Shown: piece after piece, positions 41,547 through 50,494 of the stretch
Layout of the letters: every line of letters starts with the position of its first letter
Numbering within the stretch: position 1 is the first letter of the stretch
Origin: an uncultured Roseobacter sp.
GTDB taxonomy: Bacteria; Pseudomonadota; Alphaproteobacteria; Rhodobacterales; Rhodobacteraceae
DNA: 64,000 nucleotides
Assembly: GCF_947495275.1 (NCBI RefSeq)
Contig: NZ_CANLYL010000009.1
Coordinates: 124,001 to 188,000, forward strand
Direction: 5' to 3'
Translations under genes and position numbers: made by a program
The notes under the pieces: model-generated
Told to the model about the DNA's origin: nothing
Seen by the model: only the letters and a program-made list of their open reading frames with translations
Databases searched by the model: none

Positions 41547-41897
41547 ATGGAAGCGATTTTTTCCAAGGAAATTCAAGCTGGTCTGGATCAGGCACGCTTG
41601 GAAAGCCTCAAACTGGCGTCGCGGTTGCGCGTCGATGTGGGCGGGCAAATTCATCCGATTTTGCGCATGTGGAAAACCGGGTTCGTGATGGAGCCGGAGA
41701 CGCCAGCGTTGCGGGGGTTTGTGGACGTCTATGACGGCAGCCTGCACCTGTTTCAGTGCCTCATCGTCACGAGCGACGAGGAGGATGGTGAGCGCTGTTA
41801 CGAGTTCAAGCGCGCCACAGCCGTCTCAGAAGGACCCGCCGTGGATTTTGAGATCGCGGATGATGCGCCTGTGGGGCTGATCGAAGACGCGCGCTAG
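41547..41897 (+). CDS. Conserved-looking hypothetical protein
   Basis: 116 aa, no assigned family. An N-terminal helix (FSKEIQAGLDQARLESLKLASRLRV) is followed by a beta-rich part that reads like a small barrel (GGQIHPILRMWKTGFVMEPE, GFVDVYDGSLHLFQCLIVTSDEEDGERCYEFKRAT). Cytoplasmic, no signal peptide. A TTAA-N7-TTTA sequence (41483-41497, one mismatch to the CtrA box) lies upstream, too weak to call. Convergent with the PLP lyase gene. Confidence 0.7.
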   Translation: MEAIFSKEIQAGLDQARLESLKLASRLRVDVGGQIHPILRMWKTGFVMEPETPALRGFVDVYDGSLHLFQCLIVTSDEEDGERCYEFKRATAVSEGPAVDFEIADDAPVGLIEDAR

Positions 41898-41906
41898 GCC
41901 CTGAGC

Positions 41907-43103
41907 CTACTGTAAATCGCCGAATGCGGCCTGAAGCCTGTCGCAGGCTTCCTGGATGCGTGCGCGTGGCGTGGCCAGATTGAACCGCAGGAAGGTTTCA
42001 CCGCCTGCGCCGAATTCCGGGCCTGAACTGGGCGCAATGCGCGCCTCCTTCAGCACACGTCGGGAAATTTCCTCATAGCTCATGCCGGTCCCGGAAAAAT
42101 CGACCCAGGCCAGATAGGTGGATTTCAGCGGCAGCGAATGCACGCCGGGGATCGCATCCATCGCCGCATCAAAAAGCCGGCGGTTGCCTTCGAGGTAGGC
42201 GACCTGCGCATCGACCCATTCCGCCCCTGCGGGTGAATAGGCAGCGGTGATCATCAGCAGGCTCAACCCGGCGGGTTTGTAATCCAGGGTATTCAGGCGG
42301 TGTTGCATCTGACGGCGCAACGCGGCGTTGGAGATGATCATATTGCCAGTGCGTTGCCCGGCGATATTGAAGGTTTTGGAGGCGGAGGTCAGGACAACCA
42401 TTCGGTCCTGATGCTCGGGTGCGGCGACATGCAGCGGCATAAAGGTGCTGCCGGAATAGACAAGATCGTGATGCACCTCGTCGGTCACAAGCAGAAGATC
42501 GTTGCGGGCGGCGAATTCGGCAAGATCGCGCAACTCGGTGACGCTCCAGACCCGCCCTGAGGGGTTTTGCGGTGAACACCAGATCAGCAGCTTTTCCCGC
42601 CCCGTCAGGCGGCTCTGCGCATCTGCCAGATCAAGCTGATAGGTGTCCCCGTCGCGAACCAGCGGGCATTCGGTCACTTTGCGGCCGGATTTTTCGATTT
42701 TCACGCGGAATTCGTGATAGACGGGGCTGAAGATGACAGCGTGATCGCCCGCATCACTCCAGACATCGAGCGCCAGCGCGATCGCATTGCCCAGCCCCTG
42801 CACCGTGAGAATCCATTCAGGATCAATCGTCCAGTTGTGCCGAGTCTGCATCCACCATTGGATCGCTGCGTGATATTCGTCGTTTACCGGCGTATAACCG
42901 AAAATGCCGTGATCAGCGGCAGCATACAGCGCTTGCGTGACACAGGCGGGTGCCGGGTAGTCACTGTCTGCGGTCCACATCGCAAGGCCATCGGTTGGCG
43001 AAACGCCGTAGTATTTCTCCATGTAGTCCCATTTGCTCGACTGGGTGCCACGACGGTCGATTACGGTATCAAAACGGGCGTCGTCGTTGTCATCCAGACT
43101 CAT
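41907..43103 (-). CDS. MalY/PatB-type PLP-dependent cystathionine beta-lyase or aminotransferase
   Basis: 398 aa from ATG 43103 (MSLDDNDDARFDTVIDRRGTQSSKWD), with GGAG about 10 bases upstream. The family start FDTVIDRRGTQSSKWDYM and MWTADSDYPAP are diagnostic for the MalY/PatB group. The PLP lysine is in LTSASKTFNIAGQRTGNMI, with WCSPQNPSGRVWS and LVTDEVHHDLVYSG as the cofactor-binding motifs. Acts on cystathionine or cysteine-type substrates in methionine metabolism. Confidence 0.9.
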   Translation of the reverse strand: MSLDDNDDARFDTVIDRRGTQSSKWDYMEKYYGVSPTDGLAMWTADSDYPAPACVTQALYAAADHGIFGYTPVNDEYHAAIQWWMQTRHNWTIDPEWILTVQGLGNAIALALDVWSDAGDHAVIFSPVYHEFRVKIEKSGRKVTECPLVRDGDTYQLDLADAQSRLTGREKLLIWCSPQNPSGRVWSVTELRDLAEFAARNDLLLVTDEVHHDLVYSGSTFMPLHVAAPEHQDRMVVLTSASKTFNIAGQRTGNMIISNAALRRQMQHRLNTLDYKPAGLSLLMITAAYSPAGAEWVDAQVAYLEGNRRLFDAAMDAIPGVHSLPLKSTYLAWVDFSGTGMSYEEISRRVLKEARIAPSSGPEFGAGGETFLRFNLATPRARIQEACDRLQAAFGDLQ

Positions 43104-43202
43104 GAGGGGGCTCCTTTTCGCTGGCCATATAGCTAGCGAGATTCTGGCGGGCTGCAAGTCCCGGATGTTGCAGGCGCTCCGTTCCTGTCATACATGAGGT
43201 CC

Positions 43203-43721
43203 ATGAAACGAAACATTCTGTTGCACCCCGATCCCCGGCTCAAAAAGCTCTGTGCGCCGGTGACCGATCTGACCGATGAATTACGCGCTCTGGCGGATGA
43301 TATGCTGGAGACGATGTATCATGCACCGGGCGTCGGGCTGGCCGCACCGCAAGTCGGTATTCTGCAGCGTTTGGTGGTGCTGGATTGTGTAAAGGGCGAA
43401 AACGAACCCGCCCGGCCCCTGATCATGTTCAACCCCGAGATCGTCTCGTCCTCTGAGGAGACCAGCGTTTACGAAGAGGGCTGCCTGTCGATCCCGGAAC
43501 AGTTCGCCGATGTCACCCGCCCGGCGGAAGTGGAGGTGCGTTGGACCGACCGCGACGGCAAGGAACAAACGGAAGTTTTCACCGGTCTCTGGGCGACCTG
43601 TGCACAGCACGAGATTGATCACCTGGATGGCAAGCTGTTCATTGACTACCTCAAACCGCTCAAACGCCAGATGATCACCCGCAAGATGGTCAAGTTCAAA
43701 CGCGAGCTGGCGCGCGCATGA
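43203..43721 (+). CDS. def: Peptide deformylase, active form
   Basis: Removes the N-formyl group from new proteins. It is 172 aa from ATG 43203, preceded by GAGG; an ATG three codons earlier lacks a site. All three motifs are intact: GVGLAAPQ (43-50), EEGCLSIP with metal ligand Cys94, and QHEIDH with ligands His136 and His140 and catalytic Glu137. Overlaps the second deformylase-like gene by ATGA; fmt follows, as usual for def-fmt operons. Confidence 0.95.
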   Translation: MKRNILLHPDPRLKKLCAPVTDLTDELRALADDMLETMYHAPGVGLAAPQVGILQRLVVLDCVKGENEPARPLIMFNPEIVSSSEETSVYEEGCLSIPEQFADVTRPAEVEVRWTDRDGKEQTEVFTGLWATCAQHEIDHLDGKLFIDYLKPLKRQMITRKMVKFKRELARA

Positions 43722-44215
43722 CCGTACGGCCTTGTCTGCCTTGGCCTGACAAGCGCCTGCGCACGCCTGCTGCCGAGGTGGCGGAGATCTCCGACGACAT
43801 CCGGGCGATCTGGACTGACATGATCGACACGATGGACGCTATGCCGGGCGTGGGGCTTGCCGGTCCGCAGATTGGCGTGATGCTGCAACTGGCAGTGGTT
43901 GACGCCTCAGACAAGCGTGATCGCCGCATCCGGATGGCGAACCCGACTGTTATTGACGCCTCTGCCATCATGAACGAGCACGAAGAGGCAAGCCCCAACC
44001 TGCCGGGTGTTTTTGCAAAAATTTCGCGCCCAAGAGGGGTTGCCGTCCGGTTCATGGATGAGAACGGGCTCTATGTCCGCCGTGATTTCGTCGGGTTGGA
44101 AGCGACCAGCGTTCAGCATCAAATCGACCATCTTCAGGGGAAGATGTATTTTGACCGTCTGAGCAAGGTCAAACGCGATATGCTGCTGCGCCGCGCCCGC
44201 AAAGCCAAACGCTGA
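43718..44215 (+). CDS. Degenerate peptide deformylase paralogue
   Basis: 165 aa with the deformylase fold but altered active site. Motif 1 is GVGLAGPQ (44-51). Motif 2 reads EEASPNLP where EEGCLSIP is expected, so the metal-ligand Cys is Ser92. Motif 3 reads QHQIDH, so the catalytic Glu is Gln135 (His134 and His138 remain). Alignment around the lost residues is otherwise good (FAKISRP versus FADVTRP in the active copy). It is therefore unlikely to be a normal deformylase and might bind nascent chains or regulate its neighbour. Fully open frame coupled to def by ATGA argues against a decaying pseudogene. Confidence 0.85.
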   Translation: MTVRPCLPWPDKRLRTPAAEVAEISDDIRAIWTDMIDTMDAMPGVGLAGPQIGVMLQLAVVDASDKRDRRIRMANPTVIDASAIMNEHEEASPNLPGVFAKISRPRGVAVRFMDENGLYVRRDFVGLEATSVQHQIDHLQGKMYFDRLSKVKRDMLLRRARKAKR

Positions 44216-44239
44216 CGTCAGGCAGTCAGGGGAACAAAG

Positions 44240-45145
44240 ATGCGCATCATTTTCATGGGAACGCCGGATTTTTCTGTGCCTGTGCTAGACGCCCTGGTCG
44301 AGGCCGGGCACGAGGTGGTCTGCGTTTACAGCCAGCCACCACGTCCGGCGGGCCGTGGCAAGAAGGATCGCCTCGGTCCGGTCCACCAGCGCGCTGAGGC
44401 CCTGGGCCTGCCGGTGAGGACGCCCACATCGCTTAAATCGGTGCAATCGCAGCAGGAATTCGCGGCCCTGTCGGCAGATGTCGCGGTTGTTGTGGCTTAC
44501 GGGCTCATTCTGCCGCAGGCCATTCTGGACGCGCCAGACAAGGGTTGTCTGAACATCCACGCCAGCCTGTTGCCGCGCTGGCGGGGGGCTGCGCCCATCC
44601 ACAGGGCCATTATGGCCGGGGATCGGTCAACCGGTGTCTGTATCATGCAGATGGACGCGGGGTTGGACACAGGCCCGGTTCTGCTGCGTCAAGAGACACG
44701 GGTAGCGCCTGATGAGACCACACAATCGCTGCACAACCGTCTGGCGGGCATGGGCGCTGCTTTGATCGTCACGGCCCTGTCGCAGCTGGACCAGCTTGCA
44801 CCGGTCGCGCAACCTGACAACGGTGTCACCTATGCGGCAAAGATCGACAAGTCCGAAGCGCGGGTCGACTGGTCACGCCCCGCGGCGGAAGTGGACCGGC
44901 TGATCCGGGGACTTTCGCCTTTTCCGGGGGCATGGACGATGAACGCGGACACAAGGATCAAGCTATTGGCCTCGCGCCTGTCAGATGGGGCAGGGACGCC
45001 CGGAGAGGTGCTGCAGGACCCGCTGCGCGTGGTTTGCGGCGATGGTGCGGTGGAACTCATACGCTTGCAGCGCGCGGGCAAAGCTGCGCAGGATGCGACG
45101 GAGTTTCTGCGCGGTTGGCCGTTGACCGCTGGCAGTATTCTTTGA
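44240..45145 (+). CDS. fmt: Methionyl-tRNA formyltransferase
   Basis: 301 aa. Formylates initiator Met-tRNA using 10-formyl-tetrahydrofolate. The N-terminal formyltransferase domain is [26 protein letters not shown] with [10 protein letters not shown] (tRNA-binding loop); the catalytic triad region is [20 protein letters not shown] and [12 protein letters not shown]. The C-terminal OB-like domain starts near [25 protein letters not shown] precedes the start. Third gene of def-def-like-fmt. Confidence 0.96.
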   Translation: MRIIFMGTPDFSVPVLDALVEAGHEVVCVYSQPPRPAGRGKKDRLGPVHQRAEALGLPVRTPTSLKSVQSQQEFAALSADVAVVVAYGLILPQAILDAPDKGCLNIHASLLPRWRGAAPIHRAIMAGDRSTGVCIMQMDAGLDTGPVLLRQETRVAPDETTQSLHNRLAGMGAALIVTALSQLDQLAPVAQPDNGVTYAAKIDKSEARVDWSRPAAEVDRLIRGLSPFPGAWTMNADTRIKLLASRLSDGAGTPGEVLQDPLRVVCGDGAVELIRLQRAGKAAQDATEFLRGWPLTAGSIL

Positions 45146-45157
45146 AGGAGAACGCGC

Positions 45158-45394
45158 ATGTTTCCGACCCTCATCGGCACCGTGGTGATCGCGGGGATCG
45201 TTGGTTATCTTTGCGAGAAATCGGGTTTTACCCATAACGGTATACTGCAGAGCATCATCATCTGCATTGGCGGGGCTTTCCTGTTCTATTTCATCCGGCT
45301 GATGTTTGGTTTTGGCTTTTCGAGCCCCGGCATGAATGCGATCGTGTCCTCCATTGGGGCGCTGATCATCGTGCCCTTTCACTGGCGCAGGTAG
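45158..45394 (+). CDS. Small membrane protein, GlsB/YeaQ/YmgE-like
   Basis: 78 aa with three hydrophobic segments (LIGTVVIAGIVGYLCEKSG, GILQSIIICIGGAFLFYFIRLMFG, AIVSSIGALIIVPF). The layout resembles the GlsB/YeaQ/YmgE stress-associated family, but the typical G-x-x-G-G-x-x-G pattern is incomplete, so the assignment is tentative. GAAGGAG lies before the ATG; it is 12 bases after fmt and convergent with the efflux pump gene. Confidence 0.6.
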   Translation: MFPTLIGTVVIAGIVGYLCEKSGFTHNGILQSIIICIGGAFLFYFIRLMFGFGFSSPGMNAIVSSIGALIIVPFHWRR

Positions 45395-45397
45395 ATT

Positions 45398-48300
45398 TCA
45401 CTGCGCCGGTGTGGCGGGCATGTCCTCTTGCGGTTTCGGGGTGCGCACGCAGAGCCGCAACAAGGGCGGTACCGTCAGAAGTGTCAGAAACGCCGACATT
45501 GACAGCCCGCCCACAACCACGGCCCCCAATCCGCTGTAAAGCTCCGATCCCTCACCGGGGAAGATCACCAGGGGCAACATGCCAAACACGCTGGTCAGCG
45601 TTGACATGAAAATCGGACGGATGCGGTTGCGCGTGGCTTCCTCAATGGCGTCGATGGGCGCCATGCCTTCGTCGCGCAGGTGAAACAGGGTCTGATGCAC
45701 AATGAGGATCGCGTTGTTCACAACGATCCCCACCAGAATGATGAACCCCAGCAGGGTGAGCATGTCGAGCGGCTGGGTCTGGAACAGGTTCAGCAAGGCC
45801 AGCCCACCAACACCCCCCGCTGCGGCAACCGGCACCGAGATCAGAATGACCAGTGGCAGAACAAAGCTCTCGAAAAGAATGGCCATCACCAGGAACACGA
45901 TGACAAGCGCAACGGCAAGGTTGATCTGAATGGCGTCCCACGTCTGGCTGAGTTGGTCGGCGGTGCCGGACACACTCATGCGGATGCCGTTTGGCAGGCC
46001 GCGCTCCTGAAGAACCGATACAACTTCATTCTGCAACAATTCTACGGCGGCTTCGAGAGGCAAGGCATCCGAGGGGCGCACTTCCAACGTGACGGTCCGC
46101 AACCGGTCCCGATGCCTGATTTCGGTAGGGCCGGCCGTCACGACCACATCCGCAAGGGCGCTGACCGGCACGATCTGTCCCGAAGGTGTCACCACCGGGT
46201 AATTGCCGATGTCCTGCGTGCGCTGGGCAAGTTGCAGCCCGGTATCGCCCTTGAGCATCAGGTTCAGCCGTTCTGCGCCCACTGTGATCTCTGCCACGCG
46301 CAGCCCGTCGTTGAAAGCATCCACCGTCAGGGCAAGATCCGAGGCCGTGAGGCCCGCATCTGCCAGCCGCAGTCTGTCGGGCACAAGACGCACCTCTGGC
46401 GCCCCCAGTTCAAGACCGGGGATCGGGCGGAACTGATGGCCTTCGGCGCGCGGCAGCAGACCCGCGATGGTGCCAGCGGCCTGACCGGCTACGGACAGGA
46501 TATCGTCCAGGTCCTGGCCGGAGATATTGAGCTCAATGGTGCGTCCCCCGCCGACACCCCGCCCGAAGAGGGACGGCTGGGTCATGAAACCGAAGGTGCC
46601 CGGTTCGGCAAAGATCGGCCCGGACAGAACCGGTATGAGGTCCCCCGCACGTGTCCCGTCAACGGCGGCGGCCCCTACGAAACTGTTGCCGGGGGTGGCC
46701 ACAAAGAAGAAATTTTCAATTGTCGGCGTGCCGTCGGGCATTGCGATTTCTGGCGCGGCTTCCCAGAGCGGGCGCGCCGTTGCCTCTATCCGCTGCGCGA
46801 TGGTCTGGGTGGTTTCGAGGTTATACCCGGGCGGAGGGATGATCAACCCAAAAACAAGGTTGCGATTGCCTTCGGGCAGGTATTCCAGGCGCGGCAGGAA
46901 CAGGAAGGTTGCGGCGGCTGCGCTGCCGGCAATCGCGGCCACCATCATCAGCCCGATGGCACGATACCGCACGGTCATCCGCACGTAGGACATGACAAGA
47001 TGATGAAACCCCCGTGCCAGATGATCGAGGCCCCAGACCTTCATCGTGCTGTGGGTGCCTTGCTGCAGCAACCGGCTGGCCAACGCCGGGATCACGGTGA
47101 CCGCGACGACAAGCGACAACAACACAGAGACCGAAATGGCCACCGCGATATCGCGAAAAAGCTGCCCGGCTTCGAGTTGCATGATCAGGATCGGGATAAA
47201 GACCAGCACGGTTGTCAGGGCCGACACAAGAATGGCACCCCAGACCTGTTTGGCGCCGAGGTAGGCCGCTTCGCGACGCGATTTACCCTGTTCCCGCAGC
47301 CGGTAGATGTTTTCCAACACCACGATGGCGGCATCGACGATCATGCCCACGGCAAAGGCGATGCCCGCCAGCGAGATCACATTCAGCGTCCGCCCGGTCG
47401 CGGCCATGGCCACAAAAGTTGCCACGATGCTGACCGGGATTGCCAGAGATACGACCGCCGTGGCGCGCGGACTTCGCAGGAAGGCCAGCAGGATTGCAGC
47501 CGCGAGCATGGCGCCGATCCAGATGTTCTGGGTGACCAGATCAATGGCCCCGTTGATGTAGACGGTTTCGTCATAGGCCTGCCGCATATTGAGCCCGGCA
47601 TCAGACACCGGGCCGTCATTCAGCTCGGTCAGAACGCGGCGCACGGCTTCCATGGTGGCAATGACATTCGCCCCGGGTTCGCGCACGATGTTGAAGGCAA
47701 GCCCGGGCTCACCCCGGAATCGCAACCTTGCGGTCGGGTCGCGATAGGAGAACCCCACATCGGCCACATCGCCCACGCGCACCCGGCCCGACCCGCTGCC
47801 GCCGCGCTCTGAGCGCAAGACAACTTCCTCGATGGCGGCTGCGGTGTTGAGGTTTCCTTCGGCGCGCACCACGTAGCGGCGTTTGCCTTCTTCCACATCC
47901 CCCGCCGAGAGGGAGATGTTCTCATTGCGCAGGGTCCGGACGACATCGGGTACAGTCATCCCGAACCGCGCCAGTTGACGCGGGTCAACCACGACCTGCA
48001 ACTCGCGGGTCACCCCGCCGAATACATTCACCGCAGAGACACCCTCGACCCGCTCAAGCCGGTCCTTGATGATGTCTTCAACAAAGTCCCCATAAGTGGG
48101 CATCTCGCGTGTGTTGCCTTCCTTGGCGCTCAGCAGCACCCAGGCAATCGGGCTGTCATCCGCACCTGAGGTGTCGAGCGACGGCTCTCCGGCCTCATCA
48201 GGATAGTCGCCGACCCGGTCGAGCCTGTTGGAAACCAGAAGCAGGGATTGGCTCATGTCCGACCCGATGCCAAATTCCAGCGTCACCTCCGCCTCACCCG

Positions 48301-48556
48301 AACGGGCGCGCGAGGTCATGATGTCGAGACCCTCAAGACCGCGCAACGCCTCTTCCTGCGGATTGATGATCTCGCGCTCTATTTCCGAGGGTGCGGCCCC
48401 GGGCCAATCTGTCGTGATGACAACAATCGGTTTGCGCACATCGGGTGCCAGTTGAATTGGGATGCGCGTGACCGCGAGGATGCCGAAGAGCACGGCCATG
48501 ACGACCGCGGCGATAACGGCGACCGGACGGTCGATGGCAAAACGGATGATATCCAC
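45398..48556 (-). CDS. RND-family efflux pump inner-membrane permease
   Basis: 1052 aa, AcrB/MexB-like length, with 12 membrane segments and two large periplasmic loops. Landmarks are the N-terminal FAIDRPVAVIAAVVMAVLFG, PGAAPSEIEREIINPQEEAL, the proton-relay region (ISLAGIAFAVGMIVDAAIVVLENIYR, VSALTTVLVFIPILIM) and the C-terminal half LTLLGFIILVGIVVNNAILIVH, TLTSVFGMLPLVIF. Partner of the membrane-fusion protein gene 10 bases upstream; no outer-membrane channel gene is adjacent. Substrates unknown. Confidence 0.93.
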   Translation of the reverse strand: MDIIRFAIDRPVAVIAAVVMAVLFGILAVTRIPIQLAPDVRKPIVVITTDWPGAAPSEIEREIINPQEEALRGLEGLDIMTSRARSGEAEVTLEFGIGSDMSQSLLLVSNRLDRVGDYPDEAGEPSLDTSGADDSPIAWVLLSAKEGNTREMPTYGDFVEDIIKDRLERVEGVSAVNVFGGVTRELQVVVDPRQLARFGMTVPDVVRTLRNENISLSAGDVEEGKRRYVVRAEGNLNTAAAIEEVVLRSERGGSGSGRVRVGDVADVGFSYRDPTARLRFRGEPGLAFNIVREPGANVIATMEAVRRVLTELNDGPVSDAGLNMRQAYDETVYINGAIDLVTQNIWIGAMLAAAILLAFLRSPRATAVVSLAIPVSIVATFVAMAATGRTLNVISLAGIAFAVGMIVDAAIVVLENIYRLREQGKSRREAAYLGAKQVWGAILVSALTTVLVFIPILIMQLEAGQLFRDIAVAISVSVLLSLVVAVTVIPALASRLLQQGTHSTMKVWGLDHLARGFHHLVMSYVRMTVRYRAIGLMMVAAIAGSAAAATFLFLPRLEYLPEGNRNLVFGLIIPPPGYNLETTQTIAQRIEATARPLWEAAPEIAMPDGTPTIENFFFVATPGNSFVGAAAVDGTRAGDLIPVLSGPIFAEPGTFGFMTQPSLFGRGVGGGRTIELNISGQDLDDILSVAGQAAGTIAGLLPRAEGHQFRPIPGLELGAPEVRLVPDRLRLADAGLTASDLALTVDAFNDGLRVAEITVGAERLNLMLKGDTGLQLAQRTQDIGNYPVVTPSGQIVPVSALADVVVTAGPTEIRHRDRLRTVTLEVRPSDALPLEAAVELLQNEVVSVLQERGLPNGIRMSVSGTADQLSQTWDAIQINLAVALVIVFLVMAILFESFVLPLVILISVPVAAAGGVGGLALLNLFQTQPLDMLTLLGFIILVGIVVNNAILIVHQTLFHLRDEGMAPIDAIEEATRNRIRPIFMSTLTSVFGMLPLVIFPGEGSELYSGLGAVVVGGLSMSAFLTLLTVPPLLRLCVRTPKPQEDMPATPAQ

Positions 48557-48566
48557 GACCGCCCCC

Positions 48567-49688
48567 TTAGTTCCCTGCGTTCATCGGGGCAATGGGCTGG
48601 CCTGGTCGCAGGCGCTCGTTGCCGCGCGTGACCACCACATCGCCTGCGTTTAAACCGTCCAGAACCTCGAAACGATTGCCCAGGGCCACGCCGATCTGAA
48701 TGTTGCGAGGCTGTGCCTGGCCTTCTTCGGAGACAAAAACCATCCACCCGCCGCGGGCCTGTACCAGCGCATCCTTGGGAACCGAGAGGACTTCGCGCGG
48801 GGCGCTGATCGGGATGGACACCGTGATCGACTGGCCAATGGCCACCGTGCGCATCTCCATCAGAGCGGGAGAGGCAAACCGTACCGGCCGGGTCCGAGTG
48901 GCGGTGTTTTCAACCGGCAACAGAACACGCACCGTCAGCGCCAGCTCTTCGCCGGCTTCCGTGACGCCGGTGACCTGCAGGCCCGGTTCCAGCACGCGGA
49001 TGTATTTGGCCGGGACGCTGGCTTCGATCTCGAAGGCCTGCGTATCCAGAAGGGACACAACCGAGGCACCGGAGCTGATGTACTCACCGGGATTGGTATC
49101 CACGTCGAGCACGATGCCCGAGAAAGGCGCTCTGATTTTGGCGCGTTCCAGCTGGTAGCGGGTTTCGGCGGCATTGGCCTTGGCTGTCTGCACCCGGGCT
49201 TCGGCTTCGGCCAGCTGGCCGCGCGCTTCAAAGAAATCGCTTTGTGCTTCGTCAAACCTGCTGGTCGAGAAGGACGTTGTCCCCCGCAACCCCTCGATCC
49301 GCCCAAGCGCCTTGGTGGATCTGTCCACACGGGATGCGGCGGTGGCGATCCCGGCGCTTGCTTCGGCAAGGCGCGCTTCGGCCTGCCTGGCCAGAATTTC
49401 CAGCAATTCGGTATCGAGTTCCGCCAGCACGTCGCCTTCTGTAACCGCGTCACCTTCCAGCACGTGGACGACCTCGACCGTGCCGGCGATGCGGCTGGCT
49501 ATCGTGCCTTCTCTGGCGGTCACCACTTCGGCAAAAAGGGGAACGGTTTCCGCAATGCTCTGCATTTCAACTGTTTCAACACCGACCGAAGCCGCGCGCC
49601 CCTGTGCCAGCGCGCCGCTTGTTGCCAGGGCCAAGGCACTTGCCGCGACGAGGCTGATAAACGGCAATGAAACGAAAAATCTGGTCAT
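48567..49688 (-). CDS. RND efflux periplasmic adaptor (membrane fusion protein)
   Basis: 373 aa from ATG 49688 (MTRFFVSLPFISLVAASALALA), giving a signal peptide of about 27 residues; the in-frame upstream extension lacks one. HlyD/AcrA-like: lipoyl half-motifs GTIASRIAGTVEVVHVLEGDAV and APFSGIVLDVDTNPGEYISSGASVV flank an alpha-helical hairpin (ARQAEARLAEASAGIATAASRVD). Bridges the permease to an outer-membrane channel. Confidence 0.92.
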   Translation of the reverse strand: MTRFFVSLPFISLVAASALALATSGALAQGRAASVGVETVEMQSIAETVPLFAEVVTAREGTIASRIAGTVEVVHVLEGDAVTEGDVLAELDTELLEILARQAEARLAEASAGIATAASRVDRSTKALGRIEGLRGTTSFSTSRFDEAQSDFFEARGQLAEAEARVQTAKANAAETRYQLERAKIRAPFSGIVLDVDTNPGEYISSGASVVSLLDTQAFEIEASVPAKYIRVLEPGLQVTGVTEAGEELALTVRVLLPVENTATRTRPVRFASPALMEMRTVAIGQSITVSIPISAPREVLSVPKDALVQARGGWMVFVSEEGQAQPRNIQIGVALGNRFEVLDGLNAGDVVVTRGNERLRPGQPIAPMNAGN

Positions 49689-49804
49689 GCGAAGCCTTTT
49701 GAAGTCATCACGTTTAAGCGTTGCATGCAGTTTGCAAACACCCGTGCCGGTCACCTAGCACTTAACGAAACGGAATCCCGCTTAAAAGATCATGCCGGGG
49801 TAAA

Positions 49805-50491
49805 TTAGTCGCGAGATTTCGCCAGCTTACGCGCTTCGATCTCCTGCGTATAGGCTACCATTGCGTCAACCTCATCGGGGGTCGGCTCCTGCCCGGTGAA
49901 TCCCAGAATATAGCTGGCATTTAACCGGCTGCGCTCCTGCATGGGTTCATTCAATTGCGCGTCATCGTAGCCGATCTGCATGTAGTAGAGGATGCGCGCA
50001 CGGGCGATGGCCTCAAGTTCCGGGTAGCCGAAACGCACAAAAAGCGACCGCAGCGCTTCGAGCCGTTCGGTTTCGGAGGCGCGTAGCACGGCGCGAACCT
50101 CATCAGAGCGGCGCGCCCAGTCGCGAATGGCAAAATCAAGCCGCGTGTTGAAAAGATCCGGATTTACAAAACATCGAAAGATATTGCTGACGGCCGCGGT
50201 GATCGTTTCGGCGGGGGTTTCCACCTTGGCAATTAGCGCAGCCGTGTTTGTTTGCTGCCAGTGATCGAGAAGCGCGTCGAGAAGGTCCTGCCGGGATTTG
50301 AAATACCAGTAAAAACTGGAGCGTGACACATTGAGCCGCGCGCCTAGAAGCTGAACTTTCACCCCCTCGACGCCATGTTCGATCAGCGCTTCGCGGGCGG
50401 CATCCAGCCAATCCTGTCGCGTCACCTTGATGTTGCCGACAAGCTCAGGCGCGTCATCAGGCGCGGGGGGGGAGGTCTCAGGAGGGCTCAA
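49805..50491 (-). CDS. TetR-family transcriptional regulator
   Basis: 228 aa. The helix-turn-helix is TRQDWLDAAREALIEHGVEGVKVQLLGARLNVSRSSFYWYFKSRQDLLDALLDHW (about residues 24-78), followed by a variable ligand domain (ETITAAVSNIFRCFVNPDLFNTRLDFAIRDWARRSDEV). It starts 3 bases after the MttB-family gene on the same strand and so is most likely co-transcribed with it and the flavoprotein gene, possibly as their repressor. The efflux genes downstream are a second possible target. Confidence 0.87.
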   Translation of the reverse strand: MSPPETSPPAPDDAPELVGNIKVTRQDWLDAAREALIEHGVEGVKVQLLGARLNVSRSSFYWYFKSRQDLLDALLDHWQQTNTAALIAKVETPAETITAAVSNIFRCFVNPDLFNTRLDFAIRDWARRSDEVRAVLRASETERLEALRSLFVRFGYPELEAIARARILYYMQIGYDDAQLNEPMQERSRLNASYILGFTGQEPTPDEVDAMVAYTQEIEARKLAKSRD

Positions 50492-50494
50492 GGG

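Noticed and set aside
45680-47812. Long open frame (710 codons) antisense to the RND permease gene
   Set aside because: Its composition (many His, Gly, Arg and Gln, no fold pattern) is that of a mirror frame of a G+C-rich gene. The minus strand encodes an unmistakable RND pump there.
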